Source: Lachnospiraceae bacterium (GTDB lineage: Bacteria > Bacillota_A > Clostridia > Lachnospirales > Lachnospiraceae). From it: a DNA stretch of 36,377 nt. Under the pieces are notes generated by a model that was given only the letters and a program-made list of their open reading frames with translations, made no database searches and was not told where the DNA came from. Location: positions 1 to 36,377 of the forward strand of contig JAETQR010000036.1 of the NCBI GenBank assembly GCA_021770615.1. Direction: 5' to 3'. The position numbers and the translations under genes were made by a program. Of the stretch, positions 24,415 through 33,806 are shown piece after piece; position 1 is the stretch's first letter; every line of letters begins with the position of its first letter.

Positions 24415-25844
24415 CATGTACTCGGTGAGAATAGCAACAAGAGAGGAAACAGTTCCAGTCTTCCAGCTATCATATCAAAGATCAACACAAGCTTGGAAAC
24501 CGGTGAAAACAGCGCAAAATTTTCCATCGGTCCAACAGCACTAAATCCCGGTCCTACATTGTTTATCGTGGCAGCGACACCTGTAAAATTCGTCGTAAAA
24601 TCAAACCCATCTCGGCTCACGATCAGAACAGATACCAGATAGATAAGAATATATGCTACAAGGAATACATTAACAGAACGCACGGTTTCATGTTCTACTT
24701 TTCTTCCATCCACGGATACCTTATACACATTTCTCGGATGTATCATCACCTTTAATTCTTTCAAAAATGTCTTGATCCATATGATCACACGGGATACTTT
24801 CATTCCTCCTCCCGTGCTTCCTGCACAGGCTCCCACAAACATCAGTGTCAGAAGTATCGTTTTAGAAAATTCAGGCCACTTGTTAAAATCTACCGTGGAA
24901 AATCCCGTCGTCGTTATAATGGATGCAACCTGGAACGAAGCATGTTTTACTGCCTGAAAAACACTTCCGAATATATGATAAATGTCAATACTGATCAGCG
25001 CTGCTGCCACAATGATCAGCGCAAGATAAGCTCTCACTTCCGACATTTTAAACGCATCTTTCCATCGCTTTCCAAAAATAAGCAAATAGTAAAATGTAAA
25101 ATTCACCCCAAAAGCGATCATAAAGACAGTTACTACGATCTGGATATAGGAAGAAAAACCTGCAATACTGTTATTATATATTCCAAAACCACCTGTACCG
25201 GCTGTTCCGAAAGTAGTCGTCATCGCATCATAGACACTCATCTTTCCCATGACAAGAAAAATAAATTCGATCAAAGAAAGCCCTATATACATTCCGTATA
25301 AGAGTTTCGCCGTGGACTTGATCCGCGGTACCAGTTTTCCGACCGTAGGCCCCGGACTCTCTGCTTTCATCAGATACATATTCCGTCCGTCCGCAAGCGG
25401 CACGACCGCCATCATAAATACAAGCACACCCATGCCGCCGATCCAGTGGGTAAATGTTCGCCAGAAATTCACGCACTTTGACATCTCCTCGACACTGGAA
25501 AGAATCGTGGCCCCCGTTGTCGTAAATCCGGACGCCGTCTCAAAAAGAGCATCCACATAAGAAGGGATAGACCCTGACATTGTAAATGGCAACGCACCAA
25601 ACAAACTGAGCAGAAACCAACTGAGGCCAACGATGACAAACCCCTCTCTGGCGTATAAAGCTTTATCCTTTGACTTAAATCTCGTTATGATAAATCCGAG
25701 CACAAGGCAGATCAGAGAAGTCAGCGCAAAATAAAATGCATCGCTCTCTCCATAGATCACCCCGACCAGACACGGAAGGATCAAAAAACATCCCTCAAAA
25801 TCTAAAAGCCACCCAAGAAAGTATATGACAATTCGATGATTCAT
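24405..25844 (-). CDS. trkH: TrkH-family potassium uptake channel subunit (479 aa)
   Basis: The integral membrane subunit of a Trk/Ktr-type potassium system, made of four M1-P-M2 repeats. The pore loops are visible in order: ASGFTTTGATILSS, TFGTAGTGGFGIYN, ITTTGFSTVDFNKWP and NNVGPGFSAVGPMENF, each with the selectivity glycine. The N-terminal MNHRIVIYFLGWLLDFEG and the length fit TrkH rather than the shorter KtrB. AAGGA lies five bases before the ATG. It begins 15 bases after trkA on the same strand, so the regulatory and channel subunits are co-expressed. Potassium versus mixed sodium/potassium selectivity cannot be told from the sequence alone. Confidence 0.95.
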   Translation of the reverse strand: MNHRIVIYFLGWLLDFEGCFLILPCLVGVIYGESDAFYFALTSLICLVLGFIITRFKSKDKALYAREGFVIVGLSWFLLSLFGALPFTMSGSIPSYVDALFETASGFTTTGATILSSVEEMSKCVNFWRTFTHWIGGMGVLVFMMAVVPLADGRNMYLMKAESPGPTVGKLVPRIKSTAKLLYGMYIGLSLIEFIFLVMGKMSVYDAMTTTFGTAGTGGFGIYNNSIAGFSSYIQIVVTVFMIAFGVNFTFYYLLIFGKRWKDAFKMSEVRAYLALIIVAAALISIDIYHIFGSVFQAVKHASFQVASIITTTGFSTVDFNKWPEFSKTILLTLMFVGACAGSTGGGMKVSRVIIWIKTFLKELKVMIHPRNVYKVSVDGRKVEHETVRSVNVFLVAYILIYLVSVLIVSRDGFDFTTNFTGVAATINNVGPGFSAVGPMENFALFSPVSKLVLIFDMIAGRLELFPLLLLFSPSTWKK

Positions 25845-25859
25845 TTATCCTTACCTCTC

Positions 25860-27227
25860 CTACTGCTTTCCTACGCGAATCACATCGCGGATATCTTTCA
25901 ACCCAAGTGTGGTCGTGACGATTACGACAGAATCCCCCACCCGCATTTCATCCTTACCACGGGGGATAATAATATCCCGCCCCCGGATAATACAGGCTAC
26001 AAGTGTGTTTTCTTTGATCTGTAGTTCCTCAAGCGGCACTCCCGGAAGTTCCGAATTTTCTTTTACTACAAATTCCAGCGCTTCCGCTTTATCATCAAGG
26101 ATACGGTACATGGTCTCCACATTACAGCCGATGGAATTTTTCATAGCCCGCACAAACTGGAGGATATACTGTGCGGTTATTTTCTTCGGATAAACCGTAG
26201 TATCGAGATCCAGTTCCCGGATGACCCGGTCAAAATCCATGCGGTTAACCTTCGTTGCAATCTTGCCTTCTGACTGGCTTCTCGCAAAAAGAGATAGAAT
26301 TACATTTTCTTCATCAATATTCGTCAGGGCAACAAACGCCTCTGCCTGTCCAACCCCCTCCTCGATCAGTACGTTCTGTTTGGAACCATCCCCACATATG
26401 ATCTGTGCTTTCGGCAGAAGCTCCGACAATTTATCACATCTGCCCGGATCCCGTTCGATCAGCTTTACATTGATCCCCATCGGCAAAAGAAGTCTGGCGA
26501 GATAATATGCTGTATCACCGCCTCCTACAACCATCGTATCCTTTACCTGATGCGTGTCGATCCCTATCTTTTTAAAGAAATCACTGGCCTTCTTCGGCCT
26601 CGCTATGATCGACACCACATCTTTCCCCTGAAGTCTGAAATCTCCTTTTGGAATAAAAATCTCACCCTCACGTTCCACTGCACACACAAGAATATCCGCC
26701 CCTAACCTGGGGGCAATGTTCATAACCAGCATACCATCCAGACTGGAATCCATGGGCACCCTGAATTTCAGCATCTCCACTCTTCCTTTGGCAAACGTGT
26801 CGATCCGGATCGCGGATGGGAACCGGAGTACCCTTGCGATCTCTTGTGCCGCTGCAAATTCAGGATTTATCGTCATGGCAAGCCCAAGCGCCCCTTTTAC
26901 AAAATTAATCTCATCACTGTATTCTGGATTTCTCACACGTGCGATCGTCTGACAGTTCCCTGCCCTTTTTGCGATCAGACAGCAGAGAAGGTTCAACTCG
27001 TCCGAACCGGTCACTGCGATCAGGATATCTGCCTTTTCGATCCCGGCCTCCATCTGTGTCTTGTAACTCGCTCCATTTCCCGCCACACCCATTACATCAA
27101 ATTTACTCGATATTTCCTCGACAGCAGCATACCGGCGGTCGATCACCGTGACCTCATTATCCTCTTTATTTAACTCCTCAGCCAGTGTACTTCCAACCTT
27201 ACCACAGCCAACTATGATAATCTTCAT
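25860..27227 (-). CDS. trkA: Trk system potassium uptake protein TrkA (455 aa)
   Basis: The cytosolic nucleotide-binding gating ring of the Trk system. Two tandem RCK halves are seen: an N-terminal Rossmann domain with VGCGKVGSTLAEEL (GxGxxG at 7-12) and VIDRR, then a RCK_C domain (FRVPMDSSLDGMLV, PKGDFRLQGKDVV). The second Rossmann domain has VGGGDTAYYLARLL and ends with another RCK_C (LPGVPLEELQIKENTLVACIIRG, RVGDSVVIV). NAD(H) or ATP/ADP binding should gate TrkH, which is encoded 15 bases downstream. The ribosome site is modest. The upstream region holds hairpin element C, 55 bases from the start, so the native promoter is unclear. Confidence 0.95.
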   Translation of the reverse strand: MKIIIVGCGKVGSTLAEELNKEDNEVTVIDRRYAAVEEISSKFDVMGVAGNGASYKTQMEAGIEKADILIAVTGSDELNLLCCLIAKRAGNCQTIARVRNPEYSDEINFVKGALGLAMTINPEFAAAQEIARVLRFPSAIRIDTFAKGRVEMLKFRVPMDSSLDGMLVMNIAPRLGADILVCAVEREGEIFIPKGDFRLQGKDVVSIIARPKKASDFFKKIGIDTHQVKDTMVVGGGDTAYYLARLLLPMGINVKLIERDPGRCDKLSELLPKAQIICGDGSKQNVLIEEGVGQAEAFVALTNIDEENVILSLFARSQSEGKIATKVNRMDFDRVIRELDLDTTVYPKKITAQYILQFVRAMKNSIGCNVETMYRILDDKAEALEFVVKENSELPGVPLEELQIKENTLVACIIRGRDIIIPRGKDEMRVGDSVVIVTTTLGLKDIRDVIRVGKQ

Positions 27228-27282
27228 CCTGTTTCCACATGCCTTTCCTTTATCGTACTCAAAAAGAGTAGTTTCTTATATA

Positions 27283-27521
27283 GGTTAGGGTTTCAAAAGC
27301 CCCTTGTTTTTTAATGTGCTGGCAATATGCACAAAAAACAATATCTTCGCAGCCGAATGCACAAATCATTCCGCAGAGCCTCAAGCGTGGGAATCGTGTT
27401 CAGCAAAGGCTTCCACGATTCCCTGAGTCTCCGCTTCATCGTGCATAATGCTGTTCATCTTATTGTTTTTTGTGCATATTGCCAGACCCCTTAATAACAA
27501 GGGGCTTTTGAAACCCTAACC
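27283..27521. repeat. Long palindromic element C
   Basis: A 239-base imperfect palindrome. An outer perfect 26-bp stem (27283-27308 with 27496-27521) and a second perfect 25-bp stem (27319-27343 with 27461-27485) enclose a branched centre with CAGC..ATGCAC/GTGCAT..GCTG and an inner 10-bp stem GGGAATCGTG/CACGATTCCC (27389-27398, 27414-27423). No coding potential seen. It is unrelated in sequence to elements A and B. Candidate MITE-like repeat or structured RNA; there is no second copy in the window. Confidence 0.75.
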
Positions 27522-27584
27522 TTATACAAGATAAAGTACCACACTCTGCGGAAAAAGTCAATTTGTATCAGGTCAAAGACAAAG

Positions 27585-27845
27585 ACACGGAAATCAATTT
27601 CTGGCGGCCGCAATTTATAAGAATCGTGACATTTGTACAACATCGGGAATATTTCCTGATGAGGACCGTATAAACGTGTCGGTCCTTAGGCTGCGTATAA
27701 GGTGCAAAAATTGCACCTTGCAGCCTTAGTACCGCTACATGTTTATTTTAAGCGTAAGCGGGTCCGGGTCAGGAAATATTCCCGATGCTGTACGAAGCTT
27801 TGTCAGTTTTCCATAAATTGCGGCCACCAAAAATTGATTTCCGTG
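27585..27845. ncRNA. Large structured hairpin element, copy B
   Basis: A 261-base homologue of the element at 19914-20196. Outer arms CACGGAAATCAATTT and AAATTGATTTCCGTG (27585-27599, 27831-27845) pair, as do CGGCCGCAATTTAT/ATAAATTGCGGCC and CATCGGGAATATTTCCTGA/TCAGGAAATATTCCCGATG. The core (27655-27773) aligns without gaps to copy A; differences are confined mainly to the capping stem (AAGGTGCAA/TTGCACCTT) and the stem base. Loop sequences, including the possible pseudoknot partners, are identical. It lies in the divergent region between trkA and the ABC operon. Confidence 0.8.
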
Positions 27846-27865
27846 GGGCAGTCTTGATTTTCCAT

Positions 27866-27909
27866 GTATGCAACGGTAAGTAGCATAGAAATATCCCGTT
27901 GTATACAAC
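27866..27909. promoter_or_regulatory. Inverted repeats upstream of the ABC operon
   Basis: GTTGTATACAAC (27898-27909) is a perfect 12-base palindrome. In addition GTATGCAACGG (27866-27876) and CCGTTGTATAC (27896-27906) form an inverted repeat with one mismatch. They lie 70-110 bases upstream of the ABC ATPase start, where an operator is expected; the XRE regulator encoded in the same operon is a candidate binder (inference). A weak TATGAT (27939-27944) could be the -10. Confidence 0.45.
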
Positions 27910-27975
27910 TGTTTCTGGCATGATTCCATCTTTTACATTATGATTGTGTCTAAAAACAGGAAAGGTGGTTGCGCT

Positions 27976-28737
27976 ATGGAAAGGGAAACGATCATATCGG
28001 CAAGTCATTTAAAAAAATCATTTGGTAAAAAGGAAAATGTTCAGACGATTTACTCGGATTTGAATATCGATATTTACAAAGGGGATTTTACAGTTATCAT
28101 GGGGTCATCCGGAGCAGGGAAATCTACCTTAATGTATTCCCTGTCGGGAATGGATAAACCGGATGGCGGACAAATTAACTTTGACGGTACGGATATCACA
28201 GAATTAAACAGTGACAAACTGGCAGTTTTCAGACGAAGCCAGTGCGGATTCGTATTCCAGCAGATCTATCTGATCGATAAAATGAGCCTTATGGATAATG
28301 TCGTTGCAGCAGGGGTACTTACAAGCAGGAACAGGGAGGACATTAAAAACCGTGCAAAACAGCTTTTTTCATCAGTAAATATTCCGGAGGCCACATGGAA
28401 GAAAACACCTTCCCAGATTTCCGGTGGCGAAGCACAGAGGGCAGGCATTATAAGAGCTGTCATCAATTATCCGAATGTACTCTTTGCAGATGAGCCAACG
28501 GGTGCATTAAATTCAGCGAACGGAACGGCGGTCCTTGATGTTTTCAGTTCACTCCATGAGAAAGGACAGAGCATTGTCATGGTTACGCATGACAAAAAAT
28601 CAGCTTTAAGGGGAAACCGCATTCTTTATATTAAAGATGGCGAAATTTTTGGAGAATGCAATTTGGGGAAATTCGAGCCGGATCATGCCGAAAGAACAGA
28701 GAAATTTGAAAAATTCATTGCGGAAATGGGGTGGTAA
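27976..28737 (+). CDS. ABC transporter ATPase, MacB/BceA type (253 aa)
   Basis: The ATP-binding subunit of a FtsX-type ABC system. It has Walker A GSSGAGKSTL, a Q-loop region (CGFVFQQIYLIDKMS), the signature ISGGEAQRAGI, Walker B VLFADEPTGALNS and the H-loop MVTHDKKSA. The LolD/MacB/BceA subgroup typically works with a FtsX-domain permease as a mechanotransmitter or detoxifier rather than a classical pump. I chose the ATG at 27976 because AAAGGTGG lies seven bases upstream; 12 more in-frame codons exist upstream. The permease gene follows within three bases, and a regulator gene after that. Confidence 0.93.
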   Translation: MERETIISASHLKKSFGKKENVQTIYSDLNIDIYKGDFTVIMGSSGAGKSTLMYSLSGMDKPDGGQINFDGTDITELNSDKLAVFRRSQCGFVFQQIYLIDKMSLMDNVVAAGVLTSRNREDIKNRAKQLFSSVNIPEATWKKTPSQISGGEAQRAGIIRAVINYPNVLFADEPTGALNSANGTAVLDVFSSLHEKGQSIVMVTHDKKSALRGNRILYIKDGEIFGECNLGKFEPDHAERTEKFEKFIAEMGW

Positions 28738-28739
28738 AA

Positions 28740-30974
28740 ATGGGTAAGACAGCAACGCTGGCCATACATAATCTGAAAAAAACAAAAGGACAGTATCTTT
28801 CCTTTGGCTTTATTATCTGTCTGACAGCACTTATCATGAATATTGCACTTGTTCTTGCCTTTCAGACATTCGGCGCCTATGACAGCCGGTTTCTTGAATT
28901 GGATACCGCAGATATTAATTTTTTGATCCCACAGCTTCAGGATGATGATGAACTCATTACGAGCATCGGAAAAATTGACGGGGTATCAGCTGTCGAAAAA
29001 CATAATGGTGTATTTGTTTCTGCAACAGTCCGTAAATTTGCAGATTCTGATTTCGACATGAATACTGTTTTTTATAATCTTGACGAGACCAGAACACTGA
29101 ATCAGCTTGATATTTCAGAATATATGAAACAAGACGAGAACAGCATTTATATACCAATGTATATGAAGGAACTGGGTGGTTTTTCCGAGGGCGGCAATAT
29201 CACATATTCCATCGGTGACAAAGACCATACTTATGAAATTGGCGGAATCGTATCCGAAATGCAATATGGTAATTATGGCACCGGACTGATTGGTGGATAT
29301 TTCCCGGCAGCTGCCTACGAGAAATTCGCAAAGGAACATGCGGAAGACAAGATCGCAGAATACTCATTAAGAACTACTGACAATGCTGATCTGACTAAGA
29401 TCAAAAATGCAGTAACCAAGCAGTTAAATGACAAAAACATTGCTGCGCTAAACATCAATGACAGGGTCGCCGCTAAGCAGACAAGAATGATGGTATGTAC
29501 GCTTCTGATCATTATATTTCTGGCACTTGCGGCGATCATACTGGCAGTAAGCATTTTCTTAAGCAGCTTTCGGATACGAAGTACGATCGAAGATGAGCTG
29601 GCACAGATGGGAGTTCTGAAAGCGGTTGGTTATACAAGTAAACTGATCATCCGTTCCGTCGTAATACCTTACACGCTGACAGGTATGGTTTCCACCGTGA
29701 TCGGTATGGTTTTGTCCTATACTGTTTTGCCTGGCGTAGCAACAATTTTAGCCATTCAATCGGGCTTTACCTATACACCTGTCTTTGATACTGCGGCCCT
29801 GTTGATCGTGGTAATCCTACCTGTATCCGTAATCGTTCTGTTTGCTTATCTTTCTGCAGTAAAAATACATAAGTTAGAGGCGATAGATGCCATAAGGGGA
29901 AATAAAGGCACCAAAGGTGCAGGGCAAAATATCTTGCTGTCTGCTTTGTCAGTTGGTATAATGGTGCTGTTATCCTTTGCGGGAACTCTCCTTTATAATG
30001 CAAGTTTCAAACCTGACAATTTTATGAATACGCTTTCAGAAGAAACCCCTTCGATCATTTTCAGCGTGAAAAATGATAAAATGTCAGAATTGAAGGAGCT
30101 CCTCCAGGGGGACAGCCGGGTAAAACTCGCTCTGGAATACGCCTCCACATCTGTAAGTTATGCAGATGGAAGTCTTGTCTCTTTTGTGTGTGAAGATTTT
30201 GGAAAGGTAACAAATGACATATGTTATAAAGGGCACAGTCCCTCCGGCAAAGATGAAATTGCAGTGGGAAATATGCTTGCCCCAAATTACCCGATCGGCA
30301 GTAAGATAAAGATTACTGCCTCTGATCGATCAGCCGTCTATGTGGTAACCGGTTATATTCAAAGCGTCAATAATGCCGGAAAAGTATGTGAATTAACGAG
30401 TGAGGGATACGCAAGAATCGGTGGAACAATGAGTACAGTCAATGTTTATCTGCATGATAAAATTGCCCAAAAGTTTATAGAGGAGTATGAAAACGATCAT
30501 GATCCACTGATTGCTTCTTCCATAAATTATGAACGGTTAAGTGAAAACAGCAAAACAATGTATGCAGGCATCGTTTCCGCAGTGACAGTTGCTTTATTTG
30601 TGATTTCCGTTCTGATGGTGTTACTTGTACTGTATGTAATCATTAATTCCATGATCAGCAGACGCAGACAGGAATTCGGTATATATAAAGCAATCGGTTA
30701 TACAAGCAGGCAGCTTACCCTCATGACAGCGGCCCGGTTTATACCTGCCCTGGCTCTGTCGTCAGTTCTGTCAGCTGTAGCGGGAATCTGGTATCTTCCC
30801 GCAATCAACCAATTTATTTTCAGCCAGATCGGAGCAATAAAAAATCATTTCGTGATATCCATTTGGATATTGCTTGTATTAGCGCTTATTTTTACTGCTG
30901 TGGCGTTTTTGATCAGTGTACTGCTCGCAGCACCAATCAAAAAAATCACCGCATATTCCCTTTTAAATGAATAG
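28740..30974 (+). CDS. FtsX-like ABC permease (744 aa)
   Basis: It has a membrane segment after the basic start (LSFGFIICLTALIMNIALVLAF) and a large extracytoplasmic loop of about 200 residues. Three segments form the first FtsX domain (LLIIIFLALAAIILAVSIFL, then SVVIPYTLTGMVSTVIGMVL and LLIVVILPVSVIVLFAYL), with the cytosolic coupling motif QMGVLKAVGYTSKL. A central segment, a second outside loop and a second FtsX domain follow (LMVLLVLYVIINSM, RRQEFGIYKAIGYTSRQL). The doubled FtsX layout suits permeases handling antimicrobial peptides, lipids or lipoproteins. I chose the ATG at 28740, two bases after the ATPase stop; a GTG at 28731 would overlap it. The substrate is unknown. Confidence 0.92.
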   Translation: MGKTATLAIHNLKKTKGQYLSFGFIICLTALIMNIALVLAFQTFGAYDSRFLELDTADINFLIPQLQDDDELITSIGKIDGVSAVEKHNGVFVSATVRKFADSDFDMNTVFYNLDETRTLNQLDISEYMKQDENSIYIPMYMKELGGFSEGGNITYSIGDKDHTYEIGGIVSEMQYGNYGTGLIGGYFPAAAYEKFAKEHAEDKIAEYSLRTTDNADLTKIKNAVTKQLNDKNIAALNINDRVAAKQTRMMVCTLLIIIFLALAAIILAVSIFLSSFRIRSTIEDELAQMGVLKAVGYTSKLIIRSVVIPYTLTGMVSTVIGMVLSYTVLPGVATILAIQSGFTYTPVFDTAALLIVVILPVSVIVLFAYLSAVKIHKLEAIDAIRGNKGTKGAGQNILLSALSVGIMVLLSFAGTLLYNASFKPDNFMNTLSEETPSIIFSVKNDKMSELKELLQGDSRVKLALEYASTSVSYADGSLVSFVCEDFGKVTNDICYKGHSPSGKDEIAVGNMLAPNYPIGSKIKITASDRSAVYVVTGYIQSVNNAGKVCELTSEGYARIGGTMSTVNVYLHDKIAQKFIEEYENDHDPLIASSINYERLSENSKTMYAGIVSAVTVALFVISVLMVLLVLYVIINSMISRRRQEFGIYKAIGYTSRQLTLMTAARFIPALALSSVLSAVAGIWYLPAINQFIFSQIGAIKNHFVISIWILLVLALIFTAVAFLISVLLAAPIKKITAYSLLNE

Positions 30975-31012
30975 AATGTGGAGATATCTTTACACCGGAA
31001 ATGGAGGTTATC

Positions 31013-31918
31013 ATGAATTTTTCTGAAAAATTAAAAGAAATACGAAAAAACGAAAGATTGTCACAGGAGCAGCTTGCTGAGAAAATCGGTGTATCCAGAC
31101 AGGCAATCACAAAATGGGAGACAGGAAAGGGCCTGCCGGATATTGAAAATATGGTGATCATAGCAGAAATTTTTAAGACTACCTTAGATGAACTGCTAAG
31201 AGATTCTGCCGTAAAACAAGAACAGAAGACACCTGTATATACCAGTGAAACCCTTTACGATATTGACTGTGAGAAACATTTTGATATCAATATCGGGAAT
31301 GCGGCTACCATCATGTTATCTTCAGGGACAGATGAAAAACTGCATATCAAGCTGTCCTCTGAGACCTTTGAGAATCTGGACACAATGATCAAGATAAAAC
31401 TGGATGAGAAGAAAAACAAGCTGGATGTAAATTGTCTGAACAAGAACAAACTAAGCCGCTACGAATTGGAAGATTCCCTGACAGTCGAGATCACTCTTCC
31501 GGATAAATACTCTGACCATTGTGAGATATCGGCCTCTGCTAAACTTCTTGTAATAAAAGACCTTCATCTGCGCCGTTTAGAATATGATGGGGATGCGGAA
31601 CAAGTACTGATTTCTGACAGCAGCGGCAGTCTGGAGTTTACTTCAAAAACAGACTATGACATTACGATCGATCAAATCACAGGAACGTTGGATATCAACC
31701 AATGGAAGGCAAAAGCAATGATTCACCTTCCGGAAGATCCTATCGTAAATGTAATAAACAAAGGCCGAAAATGTAATATATATTATATGAAAGAAGGTAA
31801 AGTCATAGAATATGAAAATCTTACCGACAGCGAAAACGAGCTTAGTGTCTCAGGAATATTTTCGGAGTTGATCGTAGATCTGACAAAGAACGAATCATCT
31901 GACAATATCGTCTTATAA
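31013..31918 (+). CDS. XRE-family regulator with DUF4097-like C-terminus (301 aa)
   Basis: Residues about 4-60 are a helix-turn-helix of the XRE/Cro type (LKEIRKNERLSQEQLAEKIGVSRQAITKWETGKGLPD), then about 10 residues typical of clostridial XRE proteins (TTLDELL). The remaining about 220 residues are rich in beta strands with short repeats (IKIKLDEKKNKLDVNCL, LTVEITLPDKYSD, VLISDSSGSLEFTSKTDYD, IDQITGTLDINQ), resembling the DUF4097-type beta-helix usually found on anti-sigma or surface proteins. No membrane segment is present, so it should be cytosolic. The ATG at 31013 has GGAGG directly upstream. Last gene of the ABC operon; it probably controls it. Confidence 0.87.
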   Translation: MNFSEKLKEIRKNERLSQEQLAEKIGVSRQAITKWETGKGLPDIENMVIIAEIFKTTLDELLRDSAVKQEQKTPVYTSETLYDIDCEKHFDINIGNAATIMLSSGTDEKLHIKLSSETFENLDTMIKIKLDEKKNKLDVNCLNKNKLSRYELEDSLTVEITLPDKYSDHCEISASAKLLVIKDLHLRRLEYDGDAEQVLISDSSGSLEFTSKTDYDITIDQITGTLDINQWKAKAMIHLPEDPIVNVINKGRKCNIYYMKEGKVIEYENLTDSENELSVSGIFSELIVDLTKNESSDNIVL

Positions 31919-31949
31919 CCTGTTTGTCAAGATACAAATCCCCCGGATA

Positions 31950-33806
31950 TCAGTAATACTGCGCCTGTGCTGTCCAAAGCGAATAGTACAGGCCCTCCGG
32001 GTCCTGCATCAACGTTTCATGGCTACCCCTCTGCACGATCCCCCCTTTATCAAACACAACAATATCATTGCAGAAGCGGCAGGATGAAAGCCTGTGGGAA
32101 ATGTAGACTGCCGTCTTGCTGCCAACCATTTCGTTGAATGCCGAGTAAATCTCATATTCCGCAACCGGATCCAGAGCCGCCGTTGGCTCATCGAGCAGAA
32201 TAAACGGAGAATCCCTGTAGAGTGCGCGGGCAATCGCAATCTTTTGTTTTTCCCCACCGGACATTTTTACACCGTCCTCATACTGCTCACCCACATAGGT
32301 ATCGATCCCCTGCTCCAATTCTTCCAGACGTTTCCCAAACCCCGCTCTCACAAGACAGTCCCGAATCCGGTCTGCATCATACTCGGAGGCGGTAGCGACA
32401 TTCTCTGCGATCGAGAAATCAAACATCGAAAAATCCTGGAACACAATGGAAAATAGTCTCATATATTCCCGATAATCAAATTTTCTTACATCCACGCCAT
32501 TTAATAGGATTTCACCTTCCGTCGGATCATACAGCCGGCATAAAAGCTTGATCATCGTCGTCTTTCCGGAACCATTTTTCCCGACTAACGCCATCCTCTC
32601 TCCAATCCGCATTTTCAGGGAAAAATTCCTTAGTGCATAGTCATTGCTGCCCGGATAACGAAATGATACATTCCGAAATTCAATCTCATACTCATTATCC
32701 CTGCGCTTTTCGACCGGAAGCTTTCCATGATAGAGTTTTCCCTCGGAATCCAAAAATTCAAATGTCGAACTCTGCCTGCGTGCCACGAGTAAAAAGCCCA
32801 AAAGATTAGCGATGATCTGCTGGATCGAAGTAGTCAGACGTTCAAAACAGGCAACATAGCGGACAAGGTCTCCGACTAAGACGCTCCCGCCAACTGCCAT
32901 CAGTGTCAGAAAGAAATAACAGACACCGCTCACTCCGGCGCCAAATACGCTTCCAAATAGTTCCTCTTTTCCACTCTCTTTCGCCAGATCCTGCTCTTTT
33001 TCTTTCAGATATTCTTTTCCATGTTCAATCACATATTCCTTCAGCAGCGGCTTTGCATCATACAGCTTTACATCTTTCCGGTTTTCCGGGGTAATGCCAC
33101 TATATATCGCAAAATACCACATCAAATTCACCTTCTCCGGTTCGTTTTTGGGCCATCGCTGCATGATCTTGTGCAATTTTTCTCCAAAATAACTTGTCCC
33201 AAACGCATTCAGGATGATCATCACTACCAACACGCCAAAATAAACATACGTGATAATACTCCGGTTTTCCCACAACTGATGCACTACCGGCGCCATCATC
33301 CCGATTGCAAACAGCACATTAAATACATGAGAAAAAAAATCTTCAATACACGTATATGCACCATATATTCCATTGCCCCAGTTATTATCCTCCTGCATCC
33401 GGCTGTATAACTCGTTCGTATACGGACTTTCAAAATCCGGCCAGTCCATCTCCATGCTTTTCCCATTTTTGCGGACTGCTACAGCGTCCCATGAACTTCC
33501 CTTGATCCTCTCACATTTTGTCCGGACCCACCCGGATAAAATACTCAGCACAAATGCCGTGGCCAGCCAGAAAATCGTCCGGTACACCAATTCTCTCATT
33601 GACATTCCGGTTACTAGTCCATTCAGCACCATGGCAGATACATAAATTCCAATATAACTTCCGGCAATCGTCACGATCTGGAGAAAAACAGTCATCGGTA
33701 CAAATCTGCCATCCAACCGGCAGACCTCCTGCCACAGTCTGCGGCAAACACTGATCTTTTCATGAAAAGTCAGCTTATCGGTCAGCTTTTTACTCATAAC
33801 ACTCAA
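31950..33806 (-). CDS. ABC exporter half-transporter (618 aa)
   Basis: An N-terminal membrane domain of about six segments (TVFLQIVTIAGSYIGIYVSAMVL, TIFWLATAFVLSILSG and later ones) is fused to an ATPase with Walker A GKNGSGKTT, signature MSGGEKQKIAIARAL, Walker B FILLDEPTAALDP and H-loop ISHRLSS. Such type IV exporters move lipids, peptides or drugs outward. The neighbouring upstream gene encodes a similar half-transporter, so the pair probably forms a heterodimer. I set the start at TTG 33806, seven to eight bases after a perfect AGGAGGTG. An ATG at 33797 is too far from it and a GTG at 33815 overlaps it. It overlaps the upstream gene by 17 bases, implying coupling. Confidence 0.9.
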   Translation of the reverse strand: MSVMSKKLTDKLTFHEKISVCRRLWQEVCRLDGRFVPMTVFLQIVTIAGSYIGIYVSAMVLNGLVTGMSMRELVYRTIFWLATAFVLSILSGWVRTKCERIKGSSWDAVAVRKNGKSMEMDWPDFESPYTNELYSRMQEDNNWGNGIYGAYTCIEDFFSHVFNVLFAIGMMAPVVHQLWENRSIITYVYFGVLVVMIILNAFGTSYFGEKLHKIMQRWPKNEPEKVNLMWYFAIYSGITPENRKDVKLYDAKPLLKEYVIEHGKEYLKEKEQDLAKESGKEELFGSVFGAGVSGVCYFFLTLMAVGGSVLVGDLVRYVACFERLTTSIQQIIANLLGFLLVARRQSSTFEFLDSEGKLYHGKLPVEKRRDNEYEIEFRNVSFRYPGSNDYALRNFSLKMRIGERMALVGKNGSGKTTMIKLLCRLYDPTEGEILLNGVDVRKFDYREYMRLFSIVFQDFSMFDFSIAENVATASEYDADRIRDCLVRAGFGKRLEELEQGIDTYVGEQYEDGVKMSGGEKQKIAIARALYRDSPFILLDEPTAALDPVAEYEIYSAFNEMVGSKTAVYISHRLSSCRFCNDIVVFDKGGIVQRGSHETLMQDPEGLYYSLWTAQAQYY

